Source: Alphaproteobacteria bacterium (GTDB taxonomy: Bacteria > Pseudomonadota > Alphaproteobacteria > Rhizobiales > Xanthobacteraceae). Taken from it: a stretch of DNA of 59,467 bases. Below, in pieces: positions 1 to 8,608 of the stretch. The notes beneath the pieces were generated by a model. That model was not told the DNA's origin. It saw only the letters and a program-made list of their open reading frames with translations, and did not search any database. The position numbers were made by a program, and so were the translations under genes. The DNA is taken from NCBI GenBank assembly GCA_016869215.1, contig VGEP01000028.1:1-59467 (forward strand), given 5' to 3'. The number at the start of each line of letters is the position of its first letter. The stretch's first letter is position 1.

Positions 1-235
1 ACGGGCCGGCGGTCGCGTCGCCGCCGGAGCCGTACGACCATTCGGTGCGCACGTAGCCGCCGATCTTCATGCAGATATCGGTGCCGGGGATGTAGTAGTA
101 GCCGGCGCCGTACAGGGAGCAGACCTTCACGTACTCGACCGGCTTGGCCTTGACGGGAAGGTCGGCAGCCTGCGCTCCTGCAACCGCAACGAGTCCCGCC
201 GCGGAGCCGAGGAGCAAGCTTTTCACCATCTTCAT
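1..235 (-). CDS. Outer-membrane porin (Omp2b/porin_2 type), N-terminal part only
   Basis: General diffusion porin of the outer membrane; only the first 78 codons lie in the window because the gene runs off the left edge. The start (ATG ending at 235) follows a strong GGAGGA site. A signal peptide ([15 protein letters not shown]..., cleavage after AQA) is followed by [16 protein letters not shown] and then [16 protein letters not shown], the hallmark beginning of rhizobial porins in which the first beta strand carries the GGYVR motif. Known of the family: 16-stranded trimeric barrels, usually present as several paralogues. Function is secure at family level; which paralogue cannot be told from this fragment. 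Confidence 0.9.
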   Translation of the reverse strand, partial: MKMVKSLLLGSAAGLVAVAGAQAADLPVKAKPVEYVKVCSLYGAGYYYIPGTDICMKIGGYVRTEWSYGSGGDATAGP

Positions 236-1052
236 TGTTGGTCCTCCGTGTTGTCCATCACTGGGAGGGTTCGGTCTCCGTCGGGTGCAAGCACCCCTGG
301 AAGGTCCCCTTATCTCCCCGAACCACCCGAAATCCCATACGCTACGCGGCATTCCGGTTGGGGCGACCCGGGGTTGCCCCCCTCCGTCGCACGATCACCT
401 TAGCCCAGAAGGTCGGTCAGGCAATCGTGAACACCCCCTTCCCACAGGCCTAAACGCTGGATTCCCAAGCGGTGTTGCACGAAAGGCACGCGACCTGTGA
501 ACAACTTTGGACTGGGCCGTTGAACTCTGGACAACCCCAATAAAATCAAACCGATTCGAGTCATTTTGGGGGCAATAAAAGCCGCTTTTGCGCCCGGCTC
601 GGCGCGCCAACAACCGCCTTTGTCCCAATCTGATGCAGATGCCGCCTGGATTTGCGGCGAGTCCCGGTTTCCGGTGCCGGTGCAACGGGACGGCACGCGA
701 CGCCCCCGTCGGTCTGCCCGATTCCGGAATTGGAACACGCATCAGGGACGCCTCCGCACCCGTTCGGGTGCGCACGACGCACAAGGTCGCGGCCGCCGAA
801 TCTTTGCGGTTGAGGCAAGGCCAGGCACGCGCTCTCTCGCAGGCCCATTCCGAGAAGCGCCGCCGCGTTATCCGGACACGGCGCGCGCATGAATCCGGAG
901 CAGATCGGTGCTGGCCGCGAGGCGAAGGCGCGAGAACGCAGACGCAGACCGAAACGCGAGCAGGATGGAGCGCCGCCGCGCCTTGCGCGCATGGCGCGAT
1001 CGAAATCGCCGCACGTCGTTCGTGCGGCCGGCTTTTACATCTGCGATTGAAC
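236..1052. other. Intergenic stretch without a recognisable gene
   Basis: About 800 bases between the porin start and the tRNA. It must hold the porin promoter on the minus strand, but I cannot pick one site with confidence. Open frames exist on both strands but their arginine/proline-rich, repeat-free translations look like out-of-frame GC-rich DNA, and none has a convincing ribosome site or family resemblance. A small hairpin (CGCACCCG TT CGGGTGCG, around 757-774) is the only structure I noted. Confidence 0.5.
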
Positions 1053-1144
1053 TGGCGGAGAGGGTGGGATTCGAACCCACGATACGGGGTAAACCGTATG
1101 ACGATTTAGCAAACCGTTGCCTTCAGCCACTCGGCCACCTCTCC
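1053..1144 (-). tRNA. tRNA-Ser, anticodon GCU
   Basis: Reads AGC/AGU serine codons. The acceptor stem GGAGAGG (5' end at 1144) pairs with CCTCTCC (1057-1063) and is followed by an encoded GCCA at 1053-1056. The anticodon loop TTTGCTAA places GCT at the anticodon position, and the T arm shows GGGTTCGAATCCC. A long variable arm between the anticodon stem and T arm fits the class II structure of tRNA-Ser, as does the total length of about 90 nt. Confidence 0.96.
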
Positions 1145-1236
1145 GGCGGAATCGGTATGCCCGACCGATATGGCATTGACAAGGCGCGCACGCCAGTGCG
1201 CGCCGGCAGAGCGCCCGCCCCTGCAAACGCGCGGCG

Positions 1237-1551
1237 TTACGCCGCCGCGCGCAGCGCCGGGGCCGCAGCCGCGGACGGCTCGGGATGCGCCTTCAGCCAG
1301 TCGCGCGCGGCGCGCTGCGCCTGCCCGATCTCGGCGTCGCTCATCTCGGCCGCGACCTCGCGGCGCCGCTGCGCGGCTTCCGCGTTGCCCTTCATGGCCG
1401 CGAGGTTGAACCACTTGTGCGCGGCGACGAGATCCGCCGGCACCGAGCGGCCGCTCGAGTACATCATGCCGAGTTCGAACAGCACGTCGGCTGTCGCCGG
1501 CGCTTCCGCGAGGCCTGCGCCCGCGACATCGGACATCTCATAGCGAGCCAT
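1237..1551 (-). CDS. Small Sel1-repeat protein
   Basis: A 104-residue protein with one clear Sel1-like repeat (about residues 22-58: LFELGMMYSSGRSVPADLVAAHKWFNLAA), a TPR-related helical hairpin used for protein-protein contacts. There is no signal peptide, so it is probably cytoplasmic. The C-terminus is a low-complexity alanine-rich tail (AAAAPALRAAA). It lies alone just upstream (in chromosome order) of the tRNA-Ser on the same strand. Small single-repeat Sel1 proteins of this kind are common in Bradyrhizobium relatives but I know of no assigned function. Start is the ATG at 1551; a shorter form beginning at MSDVAGAG is possible. Confidence 0.75.
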   Translation of the reverse strand: MARYEMSDVAGAGLAEAPATADVLFELGMMYSSGRSVPADLVAAHKWFNLAAMKGNAEAAQRRREVAAEMSDAEIGQAQRAARDWLKAHPEPSAAAAPALRAAA

Positions 1552-1833
1552 TGAAGGCCTCCCCCTGTCCGCGCGCCGCCGTCCCTGTCGTGCGGCGCGC
1601 TGAGCCCCGATCGGTGTCCCGATCCGATGGCGCGATCATGGGGAGGAAATTTGAATCGCAGTTTAAGCGTTGCGATGAATCGGCGGTGAATGCGTCGAAG
1701 CCACGGTTCCGCGTCAACCGTCCGTTAGCGACGCAAACCCTTGCCGCTGCTGGATTCTCCAGGACCGCCAAACGCCCGCTAACCGACCGCTAACCGCCCG
1801 CGTTGGCGTTCCGATAACCCTGCTTTGCGCCGC

Positions 1834-2580
1834 TCATCGCGCGCGCCGGTCGAACAGCACCGCACGCACCTTCGGGTCCATCACGTCGACCTTGCCCGCC
1901 GCCTCGATGCGGATGCCCATGCCGCGCTTCACCGCCGGCCGCGCGCGCACCGTATCGAGCCAGCGCTTCACGTGCGGAAAGGTCTGGAAGGTTTCGCCCA
2001 GGCGTTCCGCAAGCCTGATCCAGCCGACGCAGGCCATGTCGGCGATCGAATAGCGCCCGGCGAGATATTCGCGGTCCGCAAGCCGCCGGTCCATCACGCC
2101 GTGCAGCCTGTCGACCTCGTCGCTGAAACGCTTCTGCGCGTAGGGCACCGGCTCCGGCGCGTAGCGGCGGAAGTGGCTCGCCTCGCCTGCCTTCGGTCCG
2201 AGGTTCGCCATCTGCCAGAACAGCCATTCGTCGACCGCGACGCGCGCGCGTTCGTTCGCGGGATAGAATTTCCCCGTCTTGCGGCCGAGGTATTGCAGGA
2301 TCGCGCCCGACTCGAACACCGAGATCGGCCGCCCGCCCGGTCCGTCACGATCGACGATCGCGGGCATGCGGTTGTTCGGCGAGATTTTCAGGAACGCCGG
2401 ATCGAACTGATCGCCCCTGGCGATGTTCACCGGGATCACGTTGTAGGGCAGCCCGCACTCTTCGAGCATGATCGACACCTTCTGTCCGTTCGGCGTCGGC
2501 CAGTAGTAGAGGTCGATGGGCTTCGGCCGGCGGGGCCGCGATTTCGGCTTCGGCACGGGCGTTCTCCCCTTGTCTTTCAA
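1834..2580 (-). CDS. Glutathione S-transferase, YfcG/YghU/Ure2p-like
   Basis: Cytosolic thioredoxin-fold transferase of 248 residues. After a basic leader (KPKSRPRRPKP), the N-terminal thioredoxin domain begins at IDLYYWPTPNGQKVSIMLEE, the typical Ure2p/YfcG opening with the T-x-N-G-x-K motif that supplies the glutathione-contacting Asn. NNRMPAIVD carries the cis-proline, and SVFESGAILQYL the conserved E-S pair binding the glutathione gamma-glutamyl moiety. The all-helical C-terminal domain follows (about residues 115-240). Family members act as disulfide-bond reductases or peroxidases with glutathione; the substrate here cannot be predicted. Start could also be a little downstream of the basic leader. 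Confidence 0.88.
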   Translation of the reverse strand: MKDKGRTPVPKPKSRPRRPKPIDLYYWPTPNGQKVSIMLEECGLPYNVIPVNIARGDQFDPAFLKISPNNRMPAIVDRDGPGGRPISVFESGAILQYLGRKTGKFYPANERARVAVDEWLFWQMANLGPKAGEASHFRRYAPEPVPYAQKRFSDEVDRLHGVMDRRLADREYLAGRYSIADMACVGWIRLAERLGETFQTFPHVKRWLDTVRARPAVKRGMGIRIEAAGKVDVMDPKVRAVLFDRRAR

Positions 2581-2677
2581 TTCTAGGTTTAGGACGATCG
2601 GAACAGGTTGTAGCAGGTCGGGTTGTTGGTCCGGCGCGCAGCGCCCGATGCTACCGCGTCACGGTGTGGGGGCTGAC

Positions 2678-3511
2678 ATGTTGCAGAGCGTAGAACTGTC
2701 GATCCGGGCATTGCAGGAACATGCATTCAAATTCCTGATTGCCGCGTTATCGCTCTCGCCGTGCGCGGCGGCCGCCGCCACCATCGAGGTCCACAAGCGC
2801 GACAAGGGCCCGGCGCTGATCGTGCTCCGCGGCGAGATGGTCGCTGGCGACGTCGACACGTTCCGCACCAAGACCTCGGGCATTCAACACGCTGTCGTGG
2901 CGATGCACAGCCCCGGCGGACAGCTCTTTGCCGGCATCGAGATCGGCAAGATCATCCGGTTCAAAAACTACGCCACGATCGTACCCGATGGCGCGCGATG
3001 CGCGTCGGCGTGCGCCGTCGCATGGCTCGGCGGCACGCGCCGCTTCATCGACCGGAGCGGCAAGATCGGATTCCACGCTGCATATGTCGTCAAATCGGGT
3101 CGGGCCAAGGAAACGGGCGCCGGCAACGCCGTGCTCGGCTCTTATCTCGGTCAGCTCGGCCTGCCGGAAGAGGCCATCATCTACATCACCATGGCGGGTC
3201 CGAAGTCGATGACGTGGCTGGACGTGACCGAGGCGCAGCAGCTCGGCATCCAGGTCGCCCATGTCGGCATGAGCCGGAGCAAGGCCGCAACCTCCGGCAG
3301 CGCGCCTTCGGACGCCCAGCCAGCCAAGCCGCCTGCCGCCGAGCCGCAGCCCGCTCCAAAACGGGCCGACGGACAGGATGCCGACAAGCTCACACCCCAA
3401 CAAGCGCGCATGAAAGAGTGCGGAACCAGGTGGCAGGCCCACAAGAAGGAACACAACGTCCAGGGTCAGGCCGAATATCGCAAGTTTCTCAGCACCTGCC
3501 TGAAAGGCTAG
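2678..3511 (+). CDS. Secreted ClpP-fold serine protease-like protein with C-terminal PsiF-like domain
   Basis: 277 residues, start chosen at ATG 2678 because it gives a hydrophobic export signal (FLIAALSLSPCAAAAA); an in-frame extension to 2516 would bury it. The central domain (about 37-205) matches periplasmic ClpP-like proteins: MHSPGGQLFAG forms the oxyanion-type loop, GARCASACAVAWLGG carries the candidate nucleophile Ser110, and GKIGFHAAY the candidate His133. A proline/alanine linker (about 225-250) leads to a PsiF-like motif: LTPQQARMKECGTRWQAHKK then YRKFLSTCLKG. The same motif makes up the next gene, 33 bases downstream, so the two probably arose by domain duplication. Proteolysis is inferred from the conserved Ser and His only. 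Confidence 0.75.
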   Translation: MLQSVELSIRALQEHAFKFLIAALSLSPCAAAAATIEVHKRDKGPALIVLRGEMVAGDVDTFRTKTSGIQHAVVAMHSPGGQLFAGIEIGKIIRFKNYATIVPDGARCASACAVAWLGGTRRFIDRSGKIGFHAAYVVKSGRAKETGAGNAVLGSYLGQLGLPEEAIIYITMAGPKSMTWLDVTEAQQLGIQVAHVGMSRSKAATSGSAPSDAQPAKPPAAEPQPAPKRADGQDADKLTPQQARMKECGTRWQAHKKEHNVQGQAEYRKFLSTCLKG

Positions 3512-3543
3512 ACTCCATGCTTTCAAACCACGGAGCCGTTGCC

Positions 3544-3795
3544 ATGCTGAAGATGATGCTCGCGCTCGCCGTTTCAGCCACCTTGATTGCTGCGCCCGCC
3601 GCGCCCGTGTTGGCGCAGGCCAAATCCGAAAAAACCAAGTCCGAAAAGGCCCCGAAGAAGTCCGCCAAGAAGCTCACCCCGCAGCAGGCCAAGATGAAGG
3701 ACTGCGGCGCGAAGTGGCAGGCGCACAAGAAGGAAAAGAACGTCAAGGGCCAGGCCGAGTACCGCAAGTTTCTCAAGACCTGCCTGAAGGCGTGA
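3544..3795 (+). CDS. PsiF-repeat-like small periplasmic protein
   Basis: 83 residues. Start at 3544, preceded by GGAG about nine bases upstream; an upstream in-frame ATG at 3517 lacks a site. A signal peptide (MLKMMLALAVSATLIAA ... VLAQA) is followed by a lysine-rich segment and then the PsiF-like motif LTPQQAKMKDCGAKWQAHKK ... YRKFLKTCLKA with two conserved cysteines. E. coli PsiF is a phosphate-starvation-induced periplasmic protein of unknown role; the family name implies no mechanism. The motif is nearly identical to the tail of the ClpP-like protein just upstream, and the two genes are likely co-transcribed and end at the hairpin at 3834-3872. Confidence 0.8.
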   Translation: MLKMMLALAVSATLIAAPAAPVLAQAKSEKTKSEKAPKKSAKKLTPQQAKMKDCGAKWQAHKKEKNVKGQAEYRKFLKTCLKA

Positions 3796-3833
3796 GCCGC
3801 GGCACCCCGCGCAAGCCCGCCTCAGAAAACACC

Positions 3834-3872
3834 GAGGGCGTCGACGAGACTCTCAGTCTCGTCGACGCCCTC
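3834..3872. terminator. Perfect 18-bp hairpin after the PsiF-like gene
   Basis: GAGGGCGTCGACGAGACT (3834-3851) pairs with its exact complement (3855-3872) across a CTC loop. It sits 38 bases after the PsiF-like stop and between convergent genes, as a bidirectional terminator would. There is no T-run on either side, so it may act as a Rho-independent pause, an mRNA 3'-end protector, or both. Confidence 0.6.
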
Positions 3873-3990
3873 TGCCGTCAATCGGGTCCGGGACGATTCC
3901 CGCCTGGGGCATTTGCGCCCGCCGGCTGGATACGATCACCGGCCCGTCAAGACGAAACCTTCGACGCTAAGGCCGAAGATCGAGCCCGCG

Positions 3991-4056
3991 CTACTTCTTC
4001 TTGCGGCGGGTCTTCTTCGCGGCCTTCTTCGCCTTAGCTTTTCTCTTCTTCGCCAT
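3991..4056 (-). CDS. 21-residue lysine/arginine-rich peptide
   Basis: A very short gene: M then a chain dominated by Lys, Arg and Ala, ending RRKKK. ATG at 4056 follows GGAGGG with seven-base spacing (CTAGGAGGGCTGCA), a better site than many long genes here have. The composition (13 basic residues of 21) resembles histone-H1-like tails, and similar tiny AKKAKK-type peptides are, from memory, annotated in Bradyrhizobium relatives. A nucleic-acid-binding role is inference from charge. It lies convergent with the PsiF-like gene and separated by the strong hairpin. Confidence 0.6.
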   Translation of the reverse strand: MAKKRKAKAKKAAKKTRRKKK

Positions 4057-4572
4057 TGCAGCCCTCCTAGCCAGGATTAAGTGGCGATATCGAAACAGTG
4101 CCGTCGGGAATCGACGCGCACTGCATTCCGATTACACCAGCGCGACAGAAAAAACACCGACTCCACTTAACGGAGTGTGTACGCGGCGCACTTTTGCGCC
4201 GCGCCGGCGCGTGCGCCGCTTGCACGCGCGATGTCATGCGCGTGCTTGCGCTCGATCCGCAGTCGGTTCGCGCGGCAATTATCGCACGCATTGAAAACCC
4301 TTATTTCATCGGCGTTATTGCGCGTTCGCACAAACGCGCGCGTTCGCCGTTGCGCGACAAAAACTCACGCCGCTCGGCGGCGTTTGTCCGCTGCAAATCC
4401 AAGCGCTGTGTCGCCTTTGCCCCGATCAAAATAATTTTCCACAGAGCGCCTTGAATCGGCATTGCGCGGGACCGGATTCGATCAAAACCGTGCGAATCGG
4501 TGCGCGGTGATTCGCTTTTCGAGTCGCCGGACAATGCGCGCGCGAGCGTTCAACGCCCGGCGCGCGGCGGCG
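4057..4572. other. Intergenic stretch without a recognisable gene
   Basis: About 515 bases between the 21-residue peptide and the end of gatB, rich in CGCG/GCGC runs. It must contain the promoter of the peptide gene on the minus strand and the 3' end of the gatB transcript. I see no convincing terminator, repeat or coding frame. Confidence 0.45.
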
Positions 4573-6051
4573 TCAGAGCCCGAGCTTGCTCTTGAGCGCG
4601 GCGTTGACGGCTTGCGGGTTCGCCTTGCCGCCGGTCGCCTTCATCACCTGCCCGACGAACCAGCCGATGGCCTTCGGGTTGGTCCTGGCGTCGGCGACCT
4701 TGTCCGGATTGGCGGCGACGATGTCGTCCACCGCCTTCTCGATCGCGCCGGTGTCCGTCACCTGCTTCATGCCGCGCGCTTCCACGATCGAGCGCGGGTC
4801 GCCGCCTTCGCTCCAGACGATCTCGAACAGGTCCTTGGCGATCTTGCCGGAGATGACGCCCTCGCCGATCAGGTCGAGGATGGCACCGAGCTGGGCCGCG
4901 CTCACGGGCGACGCCTCGATGCCCTTGCCTTCCTTGTTGAGCCGCCCGGTCAATTCGTTGATCGTCCAGTTGGCGGCGGCCTTCGGATCGCGGCCCTTGG
5001 CTACGGTCTCGAAGAAGTCGGCGGTCGCGCGCTCGGCGACCAGCACGTCGGCGTCGTAGACGGACAGGCCGAAGTCCCTGACGAAGCGCCGCATCTTCCG
5101 GTCCGGCAGTTCCGGAAGCCCCGCCTTCAGCGCGTCGACATAGGCTTGGTCGAATTCCAGCGGCAGCAGGTCCGGATCGGGGAAATAGCGGTAGTCGTGC
5201 GCCTCTTCCTTGGAGCGCATCGAGCGCGTCTCACCCTTGTTCGGATCGAACAGCCGCGTCTCCTGGTCGATCGTGCCGCCGTCCTCGACGATCTCGATCT
5301 GGCGGCGCGCCTCGTAGCCGATGGCCTGGCCGATGAAGCGGATCGAGTTCATGTTCTTGATCTCGCAGCGCGTGCCAAGCCCTTCGCCCGGCCGCCGCAC
5401 CGAGACGTTCACGTCCGCGCGCAGGCTGCCCTTCTCCATGTCGCCGTCGCAGGTGCCGAGGTAGCGCAGGATCGAACGCAGCTTGGTGAGAAATGCCTGC
5501 GCCTGCTCCGCCGAGCGGATGTCGGGCTTCGACACGATCTCCATCAGCGCCACGCCCGAGCGGTTGAGGTCGACGTAGCTCAGGTTCGGATGCTGGTCGT
5601 GCAGGGACTTGCCGGCGTCCTGCTCCAGATGCACGCGCTCGATGCCGACCGCGACGCGCTCGCCGTCGGGCATGTCGACCTCGACGATGCCCTCGCCGAC
5701 GATCGGCTGCTTGTACTGGCTGATCTGATAGCCCTGCGGCAGGTCGGGATAGAAATAGTTCTTGCGGTCGAACACCGAGCGCAGGTTGATCTTCGCATTG
5801 AGCCCCAGCCCGGTGCGGATCGCCTGCCGCACGCATTCCTCGTTGATCACGGGCAGCATGCCGGGCATGGCGGCGTCGACCAGCGAGACGTGGCTGTTGG
5901 GCTCGCCGCCGAACTCCGTCGAGGCGCCGGAAAAGAGCTTCGAGTTGGAGGCGACCTGGGCATGGACCTCCATGCCGATCACGATTTCCCAATCGCCGGT
6001 CGTGCCTTTGATCAGCTTCTTGCGGGCGGCGGCTTGGACGTCAGCAGTCAT
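4573..6051 (-). CDS. gatB: Aspartyl/glutamyl-tRNA(Asn/Gln) amidotransferase subunit B
   Basis: Kinase-like, tRNA-binding subunit of GatCAB, which converts misacylated Glu-tRNA(Gln) and Asp-tRNA(Asn) to the amidated forms. 492 residues, the normal length. The start [16 protein letters not shown] is chosen because it directly precedes the conserved [12 protein letters not shown]. Diagnostic blocks are visible: SRPGVALMEI-like [14 protein letters not shown], and the signature [18 protein letters not shown]; the C-terminal YqeY-like helical domain (about 345-490) contacts tRNA. An open frame continues upstream of 6051 but only because it is antisense to the Uma2 gene. gatA and gatC are 5 kb further on; separation of gatB from gatCA is common in alphaproteobacteria. 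Confidence 0.97.
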   Translation of the reverse strand: MTADVQAAARKKLIKGTTGDWEIVIGMEVHAQVASNSKLFSGASTEFGGEPNSHVSLVDAAMPGMLPVINEECVRQAIRTGLGLNAKINLRSVFDRKNYFYPDLPQGYQISQYKQPIVGEGIVEVDMPDGERVAVGIERVHLEQDAGKSLHDQHPNLSYVDLNRSGVALMEIVSKPDIRSAEQAQAFLTKLRSILRYLGTCDGDMEKGSLRADVNVSVRRPGEGLGTRCEIKNMNSIRFIGQAIGYEARRQIEIVEDGGTIDQETRLFDPNKGETRSMRSKEEAHDYRYFPDPDLLPLEFDQAYVDALKAGLPELPDRKMRRFVRDFGLSVYDADVLVAERATADFFETVAKGRDPKAAANWTINELTGRLNKEGKGIEASPVSAAQLGAILDLIGEGVISGKIAKDLFEIVWSEGGDPRSIVEARGMKQVTDTGAIEKAVDDIVAANPDKVADARTNPKAIGWFVGQVMKATGGKANPQAVNAALKSKLGL

Positions 6052-6168
6052 GTCGGGCCCTTGGCACTCCGGGGGCGTCGTCGAACGGTTTATGTCGGGT
6101 CGGGAATGTCTTATCTTATGGGCACGCGGTCCGAAAGCCTGAGGACAATTCGCACGAAAGCGCGCCCG

Positions 6169-6723
6169 ATGACCGTCCATACGCCGGTGCCCATGACCAA
6201 GGAGGCCTTCCTCGCCTGGATCGAGAAGAGCGAGGAGCGCTGCGAATACGCAGGGGGGCGCGCCATGATGATGGTTCGGGTTACAAGGAATCACGCAGTC
6301 GTGGCCGGCAATCTTCAGGCGGCGCTCAGGACCAGGCTCGATGCCGAACGCTACGACGTTGCGGCCGAAGTCTTTGCCGTCCACGTCGGGTCCAGTGTCC
6401 GATTTCCCGACATCGTCGTCGAACCGGCTCAGCAAGACGGTCATGCTTTGCAGGCCAAGGCTCCGATCCTGATTGCGGAAGTGCTTTCGCCGGGCACCCT
6501 CCACGTCGATTTCGGCAGGAAGCGCGAGGAATATCTGAGCCTGCCCACGCTGCAGGTCTATCTCGTGCTCTCGCCCGACGAACCCAAAGTCTGGGTCTGG
6601 TACCGGGAGGATTCCGGATTCGATCCCGAACCCGAGATCGTCGAGGGCCGCGACGGTCGATTGACTTTGCCTGCGCTCGGTCTTGAGATTCCGATCGCCG
6701 AGATTTATCGCGGCATCCGTTGA
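6169..6723 (+). CDS. Uma2 family (DUF820) PD-(D/E)XK nuclease-like protein
   Basis: 184 residues from [17 protein letters not shown]. The Uma2 pattern is present: an N-terminal [19 protein letters not shown] entry, PDIVVEP supplying the first acidic metal ligand, then [11 protein letters not shown] with the second acidic residue, and [20 protein letters not shown] with the lysine and the conserved tyrosine region. The family folds like restriction endonucleases, but biological roles are largely unknown; it is most abundant in cyanobacteria and scattered elsewhere. Starts at 6106 or 6118 in the same frame are possible; none has a clear ribosome site. It is divergent from gatB with 117 bases between. 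Confidence 0.8.
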   Translation: MTVHTPVPMTKEAFLAWIEKSEERCEYAGGRAMMMVRVTRNHAVVAGNLQAALRTRLDAERYDVAAEVFAVHVGSSVRFPDIVVEPAQQDGHALQAKAPILIAEVLSPGTLHVDFGRKREEYLSLPTLQVYLVLSPDEPKVWVWYREDSGFDPEPEIVEGRDGRLTLPALGLEIPIAEIYRGIR

Positions 6724-6780
6724 CGCGGGCCGCGCGAACAGCGTCAAACCGGTCTACGAAGACCATCTACGGGGGATGTC

Positions 6781-7848
6781 ATGCGCAGGAATTGCCTGGC
6801 CCGCGGGCTCGCGGGCGCAGCCCTGTTCGGACTGCTGGCCGGGCCGGCCGCGGCCCAGACCGCCTTCCAGTTCGGCCTGGTCGGCGACACCGGCTACAGC
6901 AAGTCCGAAGAGCAGCAGTTCGAGCGCGTGATCGCGGCGATGAACGCCTCCGATCTGGCCTTCGTCATTCACGTCGGCGACTTCCAGAACGATCCGCGGC
7001 CGCACAACCGCAATCCGGACCGCTCCTCGGTGCCCTGCACCGAGGCGAGCAACAAGCGCGTGCTGGCGTCGTTCCAGCGCGTCCGGCATCCGCTGGTGCT
7101 GACGCCCGGCGACAACGACTGGACCGACTGCCATCACCTGAAGCCCAACCCGGTCGATCCGCTGAAGGCGCTCGCCGCCGTGCGCGCGACGTTCTATCCG
7201 AAAGGAACGAGCCTCGGCGGGCGCACCATGCCGGTCGAGAGCCAGTCGTCGGATCCGGCGCACGCCCGTTACGTCGAGAACCAGCGCTGGTCGATCGGCG
7301 GCGTGACCTTCGCAACCGCTCATGTCGTCGGCAGCAACGACAACTCCGGCCGCTCGCCCGAGATGGACGCCGAGCAGAAGGAGCGCAAGGCCGCCAACCT
7401 CGCCTGGATCAAGGCGGCCTTCGCCAAGGCCCGCGCCGACGGAAGCCGCGGGCTTGTCCTGATGATCCAGGCCAATCCGGGCTTCGAGAACCACTGGCCG
7501 CCCGCCGCCAAGGGCCGCTATTTCGGGCCGTTCGTCGGCCGCACCGGGGCGCCGGCGATCCCCGCGGGCGATGCCTTCGGGGACTACGTCGCGCTGCTCG
7601 CCGAGGAGCTTGAAAGCTACGACCGCCCGGTCGTGCTGCTGCACGGCGACACGCATCTGCTGCGCATCGACAAGCCGCTGTACAGCAAGAAGTCCAATCG
7701 CGCGTTCGAGAACTTCACCCGCGTCGAGACCTTCGGCTCGCCGGACATGCACTGGGTGCGGATCACCGTGGACCCGGCCTATTCCGGCCTGTTCCGGTTC
7801 CAGCCGGAAATCGTCGCCGAGAATGCGCTGAGCCGTAAGGGAAAGTGA
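6781..7848 (+). CDS. Exported metallophosphoesterase
   Basis: 355-residue calcineurin-like phosphoesterase with a signal peptide (LARGLAGAALFGLLAGPAAAQT). The metal-binding blocks appear in order: GLVGDTGYS (D-x-[HG] equivalent), HVGDFQND, TPGDNDWTDC (GDN/GNH block) and, near the C-terminus, LLHGDTHLLR carrying the G-D-x-H block. Two cysteines (about residues 82 and 120) may form a disulfide after export. The substrate is unknown; such proteins hydrolyse phosphomono- or diesters in the periplasm. Its stop overlaps the start of the binding-protein gene downstream, so the two are translationally coupled. Confidence 0.85.
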   Translation: MRRNCLARGLAGAALFGLLAGPAAAQTAFQFGLVGDTGYSKSEEQQFERVIAAMNASDLAFVIHVGDFQNDPRPHNRNPDRSSVPCTEASNKRVLASFQRVRHPLVLTPGDNDWTDCHHLKPNPVDPLKALAAVRATFYPKGTSLGGRTMPVESQSSDPAHARYVENQRWSIGGVTFATAHVVGSNDNSGRSPEMDAEQKERKAANLAWIKAAFAKARADGSRGLVLMIQANPGFENHWPPAAKGRYFGPFVGRTGAPAIPAGDAFGDYVALLAEELESYDRPVVLLHGDTHLLRIDKPLYSKKSNRAFENFTRVETFGSPDMHWVRITVDPAYSGLFRFQPEIVAENALSRKGK

Positions 7849-8543
7849 AAGCCGAACGTATGGACGTCGAAGTCCTTTCCTCCATCGCCACCCGCGAGGC
7901 CTATCTGGAGCTCGTGCCGCAGTTCGAGCGCGAGACCGGCAGCAAGGTGCTCACCACCTGGTCCGGCACCACCGACATCATGAAGCGGATGGCGGCGGGC
8001 GAAACGTATGACCTCGTCATCGTCTCCAGCGTGGAGCTGGAGAAGCTGATCGAGCAGGGCCGCATCCAGGCCGGCAGCCGCACCGACATCGCGACCTGCG
8101 GCATCGGCGTCGCGGTTGCAAAAGGCGCGCCGAAGCCCGACATCGGCTCGGCCGACAGGCTCAAGCAGGCGCTGCTCGCGGCAAAGACCGTCGGCTACAC
8201 CTCCGGCCCGAGCGGCGTGTACATGGCGCAACTTGTCGAGCGCATGGGCATCGCGGACGCGGTGAAGGCCAAGCACCGCGGCGTGCCGTCCGGCGGCACC
8301 ATCGGTTCGATCGTCGCGACCGGCGAGGCCGAGATCGGCTTCCAGCAGATCAGCGAGCTCGTGCACATCGGCGGCATCGACGTCGTCGGCCCCCTGCCCG
8401 CCGAGATCCAGTGCATCACGCGGTTCTGCTGCGGCGTGCATTCCGGCGCGAAAAACCCCGACGGCGCGCGTGCGCTGGCGCGCTTTCTTGCGGCGCCCGC
8501 GCGGCTGCCGGTGATGAAGAAGCACGGGCTGGAGCCGGCCTGA
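7845..8543 (+). CDS. ModA-like extracellular-type solute-binding protein lacking a signal peptide
   Basis: 232 residues in the periplasmic-binding-protein type II fold (SBP_bac_11/ModA-like): VEVLSSIATREAYLELVPQF, then TTDIMKRMAAGETYDLVIVS, GYTSGPSGVYMAQLVERMGI and SGGTIGSIVATGEAEIGFQQ, the usual ligand-cleft blocks of molybdate-type binders. A GTG start at 7845 overlaps the phosphoesterase stop by four bases; an ATG at 7860 is an alternative. From either start there is no export signal, which is common in this subgroup of rhizobial ModA-like proteins. No permease or ATPase gene is adjacent, so transport is not demonstrated. Confidence 0.8.
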   Translation: MKAERMDVEVLSSIATREAYLELVPQFERETGSKVLTTWSGTTDIMKRMAAGETYDLVIVSSVELEKLIEQGRIQAGSRTDIATCGIGVAVAKGAPKPDIGSADRLKQALLAAKTVGYTSGPSGVYMAQLVERMGIADAVKAKHRGVPSGGTIGSIVATGEAEIGFQQISELVHIGGIDVVGPLPAEIQCITRFCCGVHSGAKNPDGARALARFLAAPARLPVMKKHGLEPA

Positions 8544-8608
8544 GGCCATAGCGTTTTCGAGCGAAGTGGGGACCGGTTCGCGTTAAGAAACGCGTCAAAT
8601 CAAAAAAG

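Noticed and set aside
144-1109. Several overlapping frames on both strands between the porin and tRNA-Ser
   Set aside because: No ribosome sites or recognisable domains; two of them run into the tRNA.
4462-6168. Long open frame on the plus strand opposite gatB, fused in frame to the Uma2 gene
   Set aside because: Gene on the minus strand is an unmistakable gatB; the plus-strand translation is the His/Asp/Arg/Leu-rich shadow typical of antisense GC-rich frames, so only the Uma2 part from 6169 is kept.
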